Shown: positions 8,525 through 16,312 of the stretch, in pieces
Position numbering within the stretch: the first letter of the stretch is position 1
How the letters are laid out: each line of letters opens with the position of its first letter
Source of the DNA: an uncultured Pelagibacteraceae bacterium
GTDB lineage: Bacteria > Pseudomonadota > Alphaproteobacteria > Pelagibacterales > Pelagibacteraceae
DNA length: 49,721 nucleotides
Assembly (NCBI GenBank): GCA_902629535.1
Contig: CACORD010000005.1
Location: 1 to 49,721 of the forward strand
Direction of reading: 5' to 3'
The notes under the pieces: generated by a model
Seen by the model: only the letters and a program-made list of their open reading frames with translations
Database searches by the model: none
What the model was told of the DNA's origin: nothing
Position numbers and translations under genes: made by a program

Positions 8525-8935
8525 ATGGCAAAGAAAAAAGGTAAAACGCTAGCTAAAGTTAAAGAGATTAAAGGCCAATTAGGCAAAAAGAAAGAAACTG
8601 CTAGAGAAAAAATGATTGGTCAGTCAATTGGCTATCGATATGACGTAAATCTTTTACCTGATTATACTAAGCTAACTCCATTCCTTAAAAAATACATTGA
8701 AGCAATGGGATGGGATGATTTAAATTGGTTGGAAGACGTTCATATGGGTTATGAGGAAGATAGACCCGCAGTTTTTTGCAGAAATGCGAATGGCTGGGTT
8801 ACTATTCCTAAAACAATAAAGTTACCTAATAATCAGCAGGATAGGGATATGATTGCTAGAGAGCTATTAGTTAAATTTCAAATGTCTCCCAAACATCCTC
8901 TTGTTGATTTGAAAAAAGCTTATCTAAAATTTTAA
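8525..8935 (+). CDS. Uncharacterised 136-aa protein of the cluster 1 synthase operon
   Basis: I do not recognise this family. It starts eight bases after the FMN subunit and ends before the Amt gene, so it is probably a fourth member of the synthase operon. The N-terminus (MAKKKGKTLAKVKEIKGQL) is lysine-rich like that of the preceding protein. The C-terminal 90 residues look like a compact soluble domain with conserved-looking aromatic and acidic positions (MGWDDLNWLEDVHMGYEED, NGWVTIPKTIKLP). There is no signal peptide, membrane helix or metal-binding Cys/His set. The second cluster has no counterpart. An accessory or scaffold role is inference only. Confidence 0.7.
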   Translation: MAKKKGKTLAKVKEIKGQLGKKKETAREKMIGQSIGYRYDVNLLPDYTKLTPFLKKYIEAMGWDDLNWLEDVHMGYEEDRPAVFCRNANGWVTIPKTIKLPNNQQDRDMIARELLVKFQMSPKHPLVDLKKAYLKF

Positions 8936-9059
8936 TTACACAATCAATAGTTGATTTTAATTTTAATCGTTACGTCATTATTACGTTTTTTATCATTCTT
9001 TTATTTGTCTCTTCTTTAAAAATTTTATAGGCTTTTTAAAACTAATATGGAGAGAGAAT
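8936..9059 (+). promoter_or_regulatory. Leader region upstream of the Amt gene
   Basis: This 124-bp gap is the longest in the window. It opens with a small hairpin, AATCAA-tag-TTGATT (8942-8956), too AT-rich to be a convincing terminator. It then runs through pyrimidine-rich DNA with a near-repeat of TTACGT (around 8969-8985) and ends in the ribosome site GGAGAGAG (9049-9056) four bases before ATG 9060. The separation and strong ribosome site suggest an internal promoter for the transporter. I cannot place -35/-10 boxes confidently and see no sigma-54 element. Confidence 0.35.
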
Positions 9060-10460
9060 ATGACTGATCAGTTAGCTGCTCTTACTACTATATTTACAGA
9101 ATTTTACTACTGGGTAACAGTGGTACTGATGTTTTTAATTCACGTCGGGTTCTGTATGTATGAAGTTGGAGCTTCTCGTTACAAACATCATCAACATACT
9201 CTTATGAAAAACACGATGCTAATACCATTGGTTACAGTAACGTGGTTTTTGTTTGGTTGGTGGATTTATTGGGCTTTCCCAACAGGACCGGGATTAGCAC
9301 CATCAATAATGAATGAAAGTACGGCTCTAATTACCGATGACTCGGCTTTTAGTGCCAAATTTTATGTAGCAACAAGTCAACTTATGGCTGTTAATCTAGG
9401 AGACCATATTTCTGGTGTATTCTGGGCGGCCTTTTTATTATTTTCTTGGACTGCTGCATCTATTGTTTCAGGAGCAATTATTGAAAGAATAACAACCTTT
9501 GCATTTGGTATTTTAGCCATTGCAATTGGATCTGTGTTCTGGGTAATAGATGCTGCTTGGGGATGGCACTTCGATGGATGGATGTTAAAACTTTTAGGAT
9601 ACCATGATGCCTACGCATCTGGAGTAATTCACGCTATTGCAGGTGGATTTGCTTTAGGAGTTCTAATGGTTTTAGGACCGAGAATTGGAAAATTCTCATC
9701 AAGTGGTGAACCAAGAAACATTGGGCCAAGAAACCCTTGGTTAGTTACAATTGGATTATTTCTAATTTACACTGGCTTCTGGGGATTCTACGCAGCGTGT
9801 AATATACCAATCTTTGACCTTGGACCTGAATATGGTATGGAAGGAATAAGTTATTGGACAGCAACAAACATATATGTGACCCCTACTACACTTAGTGGTA
9901 TCACTTTTAACTTCTTGATGTCACTTTCAGGAGGATTATTGGCCGGTTATTGGATTGCAAAAGGTGATCCTTTCTGGACTTACTCAAGTGGACTAGCGGG
10001 AATTATATGTGCTTCAGCTGGAAATGACTTGTATCATCCAATTCAAGCAATGATCATAGGTATGATCGGTGTTGTAATATCATATAAACTACATTATTGG
10101 GTTGAACGTAAGTTTAAGATCGATGATGCTGTTGGTGCTGTTGCAGTACATGGTTATGCTGGATTTATTGGTCTAGTAATATGTGGTTTTGTTCTAAACG
10201 GTTATCCGGCATCTGGTTACAGTGTTGGTGCTATGTGGGATGGAACAACATATGCTTCAATTAACCCATTAGGACAATTCCTAGGAGCATTAATAATGTT
10301 CGTAGTTCTTGGACTAATACCAGGCTATGTCATAGCTAAAGTACTAAATGGAATAGGGAAATTACGAATCCCACGTGAAGTAGAAATAGCTGGACTAGAC
10401 TATGAAATAATGGAAACTGCTAAATCGGATGAGAAAGCAGTTGCCTCCGCAACTAGGTAA
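9060..10460 (+). CDS. amt: Amt/MEP-family ammonium or methylammonium transporter (divergent)
   Basis: The 466-aa polytopic inner-membrane protein has about 11 hydrophobic helices. The Amt pore histidines are both retained: DAYASGVIHAIAGG keeps the Asp-x7-His spacing around D160/H168 of E. coli AmtB, and DDAVGAVAVHGYAG carries the second His. The C-terminal VEIAGLDYE recalls the conserved Amt tail. The sequence between motifs is quite unlike standard AmtB, and no glnK follows, which is unusual. Position at the end of the ligase/synthase operon suggests uptake of ammonium or a small amine for that pathway. It has a strong ribosome site (GGAGAGAG) and is followed after 11 bp by a 76-aa membrane protein. 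Confidence 0.85.
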   Translation: MTDQLAALTTIFTEFYYWVTVVLMFLIHVGFCMYEVGASRYKHHQHTLMKNTMLIPLVTVTWFLFGWWIYWAFPTGPGLAPSIMNESTALITDDSAFSAKFYVATSQLMAVNLGDHISGVFWAAFLLFSWTAASIVSGAIIERITTFAFGILAIAIGSVFWVIDAAWGWHFDGWMLKLLGYHDAYASGVIHAIAGGFALGVLMVLGPRIGKFSSSGEPRNIGPRNPWLVTIGLFLIYTGFWGFYAACNIPIFDLGPEYGMEGISYWTATNIYVTPTTLSGITFNFLMSLSGGLLAGYWIAKGDPFWTYSSGLAGIICASAGNDLYHPIQAMIIGMIGVVISYKLHYWVERKFKIDDAVGAVAVHGYAGFIGLVICGFVLNGYPASGYSVGAMWDGTTYASINPLGQFLGALIMFVVLGLIPGYVIAKVLNGIGKLRIPREVEIAGLDYEIMETAKSDEKAVASATR

Positions 10461-10471
10461 AGGAGTAATAT

Positions 10472-10702
10472 ATGGCGACAGTTACAAATTGGATTGATCA
10501 CCTAAACAAACCAGCTGAAGAAGTTGCTGGTGCTGTTTACCCTGGTGCTGGATCTAGTGAAGGTATACTTGTTATACTTGCTATAATTTTATGGGTTGGT
10601 TGGCATGTTTTAACTTCCAAATCTGAAAGTGATGAACTTGAGAGATTGGCAAGAAAAAGACATGGTCCAAATGATCATAAAAGCAATATTACCGACTGGT
10701 AA
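10472..10702 (+). CDS. Small single-pass membrane protein next to Amt
   Basis: The 76-aa protein has one hydrophobic helix at about residues 28-47 (ILVILAIILWVGWHVL), flanked by a Gly/Pro-rich N-terminal segment and a charged C-terminal tail rich in Arg, Lys and His. It has no cleavable signal. AAAGGAG precedes the ATG. It sits between the transporter and a strong terminator, so it is likely co-expressed with Amt and could be a small transporter-associated subunit. I do not recognise the family; the association is inferred from position. Confidence 0.75.
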   Translation: MATVTNWIDHLNKPAEEVAGAVYPGAGSSEGILVILAIILWVGWHVLTSKSESDELERLARKRHGPNDHKSNITDW

Positions 10703-10717
10703 TTAAAACAAAAATTT

Positions 10718-10748
10718 GGGCGCTACAGAAATGTAGCGCCCTTTTTTT
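10718..10748 (+). terminator. Strong intrinsic terminator ending cluster 1
   Basis: Perfect 10-bp arms GGGCGCTACA (10718-10727) and TGTAGCGCCC (10732-10741) enclose a GAAA loop and are followed by seven T (10742-10748). This is the clearest plus-strand terminator in the window. It separates the Amt operon from the second synthase cluster. Confidence 0.95.
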
Positions 10749-10753
10749 ATTCT

Positions 10754-10912
10754 ATGTCAGAAGAAAATAAAAATAACGAGGAATTAAGACCAAGTAAAAT
10801 GAGAGGTGTAGCCTTTCCAAAAGCAAAGTATGGTGTCTTTGCCGCAATAATCATTATTGTTTTGGTTAATGCTATTTACTATAAAGACTTCTTATTATCT
10901 TTAATTAAATAA
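10754..10912 (+). CDS. Short single-pass membrane protein, 52 aa
   Basis: An ATG at 10754 opens a 52-codon frame ending at TAA 10910-10912, eight bases before the MgsA-like start. The product has a charged N-terminal half (MSEENKNNEELRPSKMRG) and one hydrophobic helix (YGVFAAIIIIVLVNAIYY, residues 26-43), then KDFLL. This is good amphipathic logic for a real N-in membrane protein. It fills the space between the terminator and mgsA exactly. There is no Shine-Dalgarno, and the start lies six bases past the terminator T-run, so translation may be nearly leaderless from a promoter inside the terminator region. The function is unknown. Confidence 0.6.
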   Translation: MSEENKNNEELRPSKMRGVAFPKAKYGVFAAIIIIVLVNAIYYKDFLLSLIK

Positions 10913-10920
10913 AAAAAATC

Positions 10921-11802
10921 ATGTGTGGAATAGTTGGAATTTATTTAAAAAATGAGAAATTAAAAAACTCACTTGGTTCCCTTTTATCAAAAATGCTAAT
11001 TAATATGGGTTCGCGTGGACCTGATAGTGCAGGCTTTGCGATATATAAAAAAGAAGAAGAGGAGAAATTTAAGTACTCAATATGTATTAATGAATTAAAT
11101 TTTAAAGATTTTGAGGAAAGAATTAATAAACATTTAGAAGCTGAATTAAAAAAAAATTCTGATCATGTCATTTTAAAAACATCCCTTAAGCCTGAGGTAA
11201 TGTTGACTATTCTTAAAAATCATTTTCAAGATGTTGCTTTAGTGGGTTACGGTAAATCAATTGAGATATTTAAACAAGTTGGAGATCCTAGTGAAGTTGT
11301 TAAGAAATTTAAACTTGATGACTACTCTGGTTCTCACGCTATCGGTCATACAAGAATGGCGACTGAAAGTGCGATTACCACTGATGGCTCACACCCCTAC
11401 TCTACTGGAGAAGATGAATGCTTAGTTCATAATGGTTCTTTATCTAATCATAATAATCTAAGAAGGAAGTTGAAAAAAGATGGAGTTAATTTTGATTCAG
11501 AAAACGATACTGAGGTAGCGGCTGGATATATCTCAAATAATCTCTCTAATAAAAAAAATTTGAAAGAAACTCTTAAAGATAGTCTTAAAGACTTAGACGG
11601 TTTTTATACTTTTATAACTGGCACAAAAGATGGTTTTGCAGTTTTACGAGATGAAATAGCATGTAAACCAGCGGTGATTGCTGAAACAGATGATTATGTA
11701 GCTATAGCATCTGAATTTCAAGCCATGGCACATCTTCCTGAAGTAAATAATGCTAAAATTTTTGAGCCGGAACCGGGTGTAGTTTATTCTTGGGGCAATT
11801 AA
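10921..11802 (+). CDS. mgsA: N-methylglutamate synthase subunit A-like class II amidotransferase (cluster 2)
   Basis: The 293-aa protein begins MCGIVGIYLK, exposing the nucleophile Cys after Met removal, with NMGSRGPDSAGFAIY, SHAIGHTRMATES and CLVHNGSLSNH completing the class II amidotransferase site. It is a clear paralogue of the 5312 protein but shorter. In the N-methylglutamate pathway this subunit would release methylamine from gamma-glutamylmethylamide for transfer to 2-oxoglutarate. Neighbouring mgsB, mgsC and gmaS-like genes support that role. The stop overlaps the next start as TAATG. A GlxB-type role with ordinary glutamine cannot be excluded. Confidence 0.8.
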   Translation: MCGIVGIYLKNEKLKNSLGSLLSKMLINMGSRGPDSAGFAIYKKEEEEKFKYSICINELNFKDFEERINKHLEAELKKNSDHVILKTSLKPEVMLTILKNHFQDVALVGYGKSIEIFKQVGDPSEVVKKFKLDDYSGSHAIGHTRMATESAITTDGSHPYSTGEDECLVHNGSLSNHNNLRRKLKKDGVNFDSENDTEVAAGYISNNLSNKKNLKETLKDSLKDLDGFYTFITGTKDGFAVLRDEIACKPAVIAETDDYVAIASEFQAMAHLPEVNNAKIFEPEPGVVYSWGN

Positions 11803-12479
11803 TGGAACTAGACTTAAAAAAATTAGAATTAAGAAATGTTAACGACAAATTGCAAAATCTCGATAGAAAAACAAATGAAAGGGATTTCACTATTATCAAT
11901 CCCGAAGGAAATCATGCAATCTGTGCAGGATTAGACAAAGAAATGAACGTCACAATTAAAGGTCATGTAGGTTATTATTGTGCGGGAATGAACAAGAAGG
12001 CAACTATTACAATTGAAGGAAATGTTGGAACGGGTGTGGCTGAGAATATGATGTCTGGAAAAGTACATGTTAAGGGGAATGCTTCACAATCTGCTGGTGC
12101 AACAGCACACGGAGGTCTTTTAATAATTGATGGAGACGCCAGTTCAAGATGTGGGATATCAATGAAAGGTGCAGATATTATTGTAAAAGGTTCAGTTGGA
12201 CATATGTCGGGTTTCATGTCCCAATCTGGTAATCTAATAGTTTGTGGAGATGCTGGTGAGGCATTAGGAGACAGTTTATATGAAACAAATATCTATATTA
12301 AAGGAAATGTAAAATCTTTGGGTGCAGATTGTGTTGAAAAAAAAATGGATAAGAAACATATCAATAAGTTAAGAAAATTTTTAAAAGATGCTGAAATAAA
12401 AAACCATAAAGCAGAAAGCTTTAAAAGATACGGTTCAGCGAGAAAATTGTATAATTTTAAAATTGATAATAATTATTAA
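11802..12479 (+). CDS. mgsB: N-methylglutamate synthase subunit B-like GXGXG protein (cluster 2)
   Basis: The GXGXG beta-helix protein has repeats such as VGTGVAENMMSGK, SRCGISMKGAD, VGHMSGFMSQSGN and GEALGDSLYETN. I place the start at ATG 11802, which overlaps the mgsA stop as TAATG exactly like the junction at 7098. An upstream in-frame TTG at 11790 would add only four residues. The resulting 225 residues equal the bare GXGXG domain, without the N-terminal extension of the cluster 1 homologue. It is expected to scaffold MgsA and MgsC. Confidence 0.82.
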   Translation: MELDLKKLELRNVNDKLQNLDRKTNERDFTIINPEGNHAICAGLDKEMNVTIKGHVGYYCAGMNKKATITIEGNVGTGVAENMMSGKVHVKGNASQSAGATAHGGLLIIDGDASSRCGISMKGADIIVKGSVGHMSGFMSQSGNLIVCGDAGEALGDSLYETNIYIKGNVKSLGADCVEKKMDKKHINKLRKFLKDAEIKNHKAESFKRYGSARKLYNFKIDNNY

Positions 12480-12481
12480 TT

Positions 12482-13810
12482 ATGAAAAAAAATAACAAAA
12501 CTCATCCTCGACAATCTTGGACTTTCGATGAATACACAAATTCTGAAATTAGAAGAGCAGCAGCCACTGGTATTTATGACATTAGGGGTGGAGGATCAAA
12601 AAGAAAGCTACCCCATTTTGATGATTTACTATTTCTAGGGGCTTCAATGTCAAGATATCCTCTAGAAGGTTATAGAGAGAAGTGTACTACAAATGTTACT
12701 CTAGGAACTAGGTATGCAAAAAAACCACTGGAACTTGATATACCAATTACTATTGCTGGCATGAGTTTTGGAGCCTTATCTGGTGCAGCTAAGGAAGCCT
12801 TAGGGAGAGGAGCAAGTGCAGCTGGCACATCAACAACTACTGGTGATGGCGGTATGACACCTGAAGAAAGAGGACAATCAAAGTATTTAGTTTATCAATT
12901 GCTTCCATCAAGATATGGAATGAATCCTGATGATTTAAGAAAAGCAGATGCAATAGAAGTAGTCATAGGACAAGGTGCAAAACCTGGAGGCGGAGGAATG
13001 TTATTAGGTCAAAAAATTAATGACCGTGTTGCAAAAATGAGAACATTACCAAAAGGAGTTGACCAAAGATCCGCGTGTAGACATCCTGACTGGACTGGTC
13101 CAGATGATCTTAAAATAAAAATTTTAGAATTAAGAGAGATAACTAAGTGGCAAGTTCCTATTTTTATAAAAATTGCAGGTGCAAGACCATATTATGATAC
13201 AGCTTTAGCTGTTAAAGCTGGTGCTGATGTGGTTGTACTTGACGGCATGCAAGGTGGAACTGCAGCTACCCAAGAAGTATTTATTGAAAATGTGGGACAA
13301 CCTACCTTAGCATGTATAAGACCTGCGGTTGATGCTCTTCAAGATCTAGATGTTCACAGAGAAGTACAATTAGTAATTTCAGGTGGAATAAGAAATGGAG
13401 CTGATGTTGCAAAAGCCCTTGCATTAGGTGCAGATGCAGTTTCAATTGGTAGTGCTGCTATGATTGCTATAGGAGATAACGATCCTAAATGGGAAAATGA
13501 TTATAAAAAACTTGGTACTACTGCCGGAGCATATGATGATTGGCATGAAGGGAATGATCCAGCAGGAATTTCTACTCAAAATCCAAAATTAATGAAAAGA
13601 TTAGATCCTAAAAAAGCAGGAAAAAAACTTACTAATTATTTAAAAGTTATGACTTTAGAAGCTCAAACGCTTGCAAGAGCATGTGGTAAAAATAGTTTAC
13701 ATAATCTAGAACCTGAGGATTTATGTGCTTTAACTGTAGAGGCTGCAGCAATGGCAAGAGTTCCGCTTGCTGGAAGCAATTGGATACCAGGAATAAAAGA
13801 AAAAAAATGA
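12482..13810 (+). CDS. mgsC: N-methylglutamate synthase subunit C-like FMN protein, no Fe-S motif (cluster 2)
   Basis: The 442-aa protein has the glutamate synthase FMN barrel: IAGMSFGALSGAAKEAL, GDGGMTPEERG, KIAGARPYYDTA, LDGMQGGTAATQ, SGGIRNGADVAKALALGADA. At the place of the Fe-S cysteine loop it reads YDDWHEGNDPAGISTQNP (residues 351 on), with no cysteine, whereas the cluster 1 paralogue has three. It therefore probably uses FMN without a [3Fe-4S] centre. It should reductively form N-methylglutamate from 2-oxoglutarate and methylamine released by MgsA. It starts two bases after mgsB. Confidence 0.83.
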   Translation: MKKNNKTHPRQSWTFDEYTNSEIRRAAATGIYDIRGGGSKRKLPHFDDLLFLGASMSRYPLEGYREKCTTNVTLGTRYAKKPLELDIPITIAGMSFGALSGAAKEALGRGASAAGTSTTTGDGGMTPEERGQSKYLVYQLLPSRYGMNPDDLRKADAIEVVIGQGAKPGGGGMLLGQKINDRVAKMRTLPKGVDQRSACRHPDWTGPDDLKIKILELREITKWQVPIFIKIAGARPYYDTALAVKAGADVVVLDGMQGGTAATQEVFIENVGQPTLACIRPAVDALQDLDVHREVQLVISGGIRNGADVAKALALGADAVSIGSAAMIAIGDNDPKWENDYKKLGTTAGAYDDWHEGNDPAGISTQNPKLMKRLDPKKAGKKLTNYLKVMTLEAQTLARACGKNSLHNLEPEDLCALTVEAAAMARVPLAGSNWIPGIKEKK

Positions 13811-13844
13811 TTGCTAGGCATCTTTTAAATAATTAAGATTAAAT

Positions 13845-15170
13845 ATGCCAAAAAATTTATCTCAGATAGCGAAATCAAAAAAAATAAAATACTTTCTTAT
13901 AAGTTTTGTAGACCTATTTGGTGTCTTAAGATCTAAGCTTGTACCAGCGCAAGCAATAAGTGAAATGCAAAAAAATGGTGCTGGTTTTGCTGGTTTTGCT
14001 ACTTGGCTAGATATGACACCAGCTGATAGTGATATGTTTGGCGTGCCAGACCCAAATAGTTTAATTCAATTACCATGGAATAAAGAAATAGGCTGGTTAG
14101 CATCAGACTTATATATGGATGGAAAACCTGTAAAAGCTTCTCCAAGAATTATGCTTAAAGAACAAATTAAAAAATTATCACAAAAAAAATTACAAATGAA
14201 ATCGGGTGTTGAGTGTGAATATTTCTTAATTTCTGATGATGGATCATCAATTGCCGATCCAAGAGATATCCAATCTAAACCTTGTTATGATCAATCTGCT
14301 TTGATGAGAAGATACAATTTGATTAAAGAAATTTGCGACAGCATGCTTCAATTAGGATGGAAGCCGTACCAAAATGATCACGAAGATGCTAATGGTCAAT
14401 TTGAGATGAATTGGGATTATTCTGACTGTTTAATAACAGCAGATCGACATGTTTTTTTTAAGTTTATGGTAAAAAGTTTAGCAGAAAAACATGGCTTGAG
14501 AGCTACCTTCATGCCAAAACCTTTTCACAACTTAACTGGAAATGGTTGTCACGCTCATGTTTCAGTATGGAATGGAAAAAATAACAAATTTTTAGATAAA
14601 AAAGATAAATTAGGTTTAAGCAAATTAGCTTACAATTTTCTTGGTGGAATAATGAAAAATGCCCAGGCACTATCTGCATTTTTTAATCCAAGTATTAATA
14701 GTTATAGAAGAATCAATGCACCACCAACTAAGTCAGGTGCAACATGGTCTCCAAGCAGTATTTCATATACAGGAAATAATAGAACTCATATGATAAGAAT
14801 TCCTGATCAAGGCAGATTTGAATTAAGATTAATGGATGGTTCAGCTAATCCATACTTACTTCAATCTGGAATAATTGCTGCTGGCCTGGAAGGTATTAAT
14901 AAAAAGATTAACCCTGGTAAACCATTGCACTGCAATATGTATACAGATTATAAGAAATATCCAAATTTAAAAAAGCTTCCAAATGATGTGAATCAAGCAA
15001 TCAAAATGCTTGAAAATAGTAAATCTCTTGTAGACGCTTTCGGAAATGATGTAATACAAAGTTACGTAAAACTAAAAAAACAAGAGGTAAAAAATTTCAA
15101 TAGTAAAGAAAACTTCAACAAAAAAAGGCCTGTTACCCAGTGGGAAAAAGACAATACTTTAGATTGTTAA
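13845..15170 (+). CDS. gmaS: GmaS/GlnT-type gamma-glutamylmethylamide synthetase
   Basis: The 441-aa GS-superfamily protein has KYFLISFVDLFGVLRSKL, GAGFAGFATWLDMTPAD, a metal Glu in VECEYFLI, NDHEDANGQFEMNW, KPFHNLTGNGCHAHVS (both His kept), NSYRRINAP and RFELRLMDGSANPYL. The GAGFAGFATWLDMTPAD region is the hallmark I associate with the GlnT/GmaS group. Linked mgsABC-like genes favour GmaS, which makes gamma-glutamylmethylamide from glutamate, methylamine and ATP. A GlnT glutamine synthetase role remains possible without activity data. It lies 34 bp after mgsC and 1 bp before the lyase gene. Confidence 0.8.
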   Translation: MPKNLSQIAKSKKIKYFLISFVDLFGVLRSKLVPAQAISEMQKNGAGFAGFATWLDMTPADSDMFGVPDPNSLIQLPWNKEIGWLASDLYMDGKPVKASPRIMLKEQIKKLSQKKLQMKSGVECEYFLISDDGSSIADPRDIQSKPCYDQSALMRRYNLIKEICDSMLQLGWKPYQNDHEDANGQFEMNWDYSDCLITADRHVFFKFMVKSLAEKHGLRATFMPKPFHNLTGNGCHAHVSVWNGKNNKFLDKKDKLGLSKLAYNFLGGIMKNAQALSAFFNPSINSYRRINAPPTKSGATWSPSSISYTGNNRTHMIRIPDQGRFELRLMDGSANPYLLQSGIIAAGLEGINKKINPGKPLHCNMYTDYKKYPNLKKLPNDVNQAIKMLENSKSLVDAFGNDVIQSYVKLKKQEVKNFNSKENFNKKRPVTQWEKDNTLDC

Positions 15171-15171
15171 A

Positions 15172-16305
15172 GTGAAAAGCTTAAAAGATCTTAAAAGCTG
15201 GAAATTTAAAAAACTTTTAAAAAATAATCATTATAGTTTTAAAAGAAATTATGTTTTTAAGCATCTTCCATCAGCATTAATGACGAATGCCTATAGATCA
15301 ATATCAAGTTGGAAAAATTATAAAGCTACTCCTCTTTTATCACTTGATAAATTGAAGAAAAATTTAAGATTTAATAATATATTTTATAAAGATGAGTCTA
15401 AGAGATTTCACTTAAAGTCTTTTAAGGCACTCGGAGGAGCATACGCTGTAGAAAAAATATCTAAAGGAAAAAAAAATATTGTTATTTCATCAGCAACTGC
15501 TGGTAATCATGGTAGATCTGTTGCTTGGGGTGCAAAAAGATTAAATTTAAAGTGTAAAATTTTTGTAAGTCAATATGTAAGCCAAACAAGAGTTCATGAA
15601 ATAGAAAAATTTGGTGCTAAGGTTATAAGAGTTAAAGGAGATTATGAGAATTCACTAAAAGAATGTAAAAGACTATCGAAAAAGAATAATTGGCAAATTG
15701 TTCAGGATGTTTCTACCAAGAACTATAAGCAAGTTCCCCAACTTACAATGGCAGGTTATTCTATAATGATAAAAGAAATATCAAAACAGACAAATCATTA
15801 CATAACACACATATTTGTTCAAGCTGGTGTTGGAGGATTAGCAGCAGGTGTGGTTGCTGGAGTAGCCAAATATTTTAAAAGAATTCCAAAAATAATTGTT
15901 GTCGAACCTGAAAGAGCAGATTGTGTACTTCAAAGTGTAAAAGCGAGTAAACTAAAAAAGATAAAAATAAAAAAAGAGAGTATTATGGGTGGAATGTCAT
16001 GTAATGAAATGTCACTAGTTCCATGGCAAATATTAAAAAAAACTTCTAACTATTGTATATCTGTTGCTGACAAGAATGTTGCCAAAACAACAGCGATGCT
16101 AAAAGATAGAAAGTTGAGCAATAGATCAATAATAGGAGGTGAATGCGCAACTCCTGGGGTTATCGCGCTTATAGGTTTAGCTAACAATCCTAAGGCGAGA
16201 AAATCATTAAATTTAAATGCAGATTCCAACATTCTTGTCATTGGATGCGAAGGAAATGCAGATGTTAAACTTTACAAACAGCTGATATCTAAAGGAAGAA
16301 AATAA
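15172..16305 (+). CDS. dpaL: Diaminopropionate ammonia-lyase (PLP fold type II)
   Basis: The 377-aa PLP enzyme starts at GTG 15172, one base after the gmaS stop. SFKALGGAYA carries the PLP lysine (Lys85). SATAGNHGRSVAWGAKRL binds the substrate carboxylate, QAGVGGLAAGV is the glycine loop around the PLP phosphate, and GGMSCNEMS follows. SFKALGGAYA and the size match YgeX/DpaL, which converts 2,3-diaminopropionate to pyruvate and two ammonia. Threonine-dehydratase-like alternatives share the fold but not this motif set. Direct linkage to the methylamine-type genes is unusual; the likely logic is ammonia release from amino compounds. Confidence 0.82.
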   Translation: MKSLKDLKSWKFKKLLKNNHYSFKRNYVFKHLPSALMTNAYRSISSWKNYKATPLLSLDKLKKNLRFNNIFYKDESKRFHLKSFKALGGAYAVEKISKGKKNIVISSATAGNHGRSVAWGAKRLNLKCKIFVSQYVSQTRVHEIEKFGAKVIRVKGDYENSLKECKRLSKKNNWQIVQDVSTKNYKQVPQLTMAGYSIMIKEISKQTNHYITHIFVQAGVGGLAAGVVAGVAKYFKRIPKIIVVEPERADCVLQSVKASKLKKIKIKKESIMGGMSCNEMSLVPWQILKKTSNYCISVADKNVAKTTAMLKDRKLSNRSIIGGECATPGVIALIGLANNPKARKSLNLNADSNILVIGCEGNADVKLYKQLISKGRK

Positions 16306-16312
16306 TATTTAT

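Noticed and set aside
8942..8956. Hairpin AATCAA-tag-TTGATT as a terminator before amt
   Set aside because: Six mostly A-T pairs with no uninterrupted T-run; too weak compared with the true terminator at 10718-10748.
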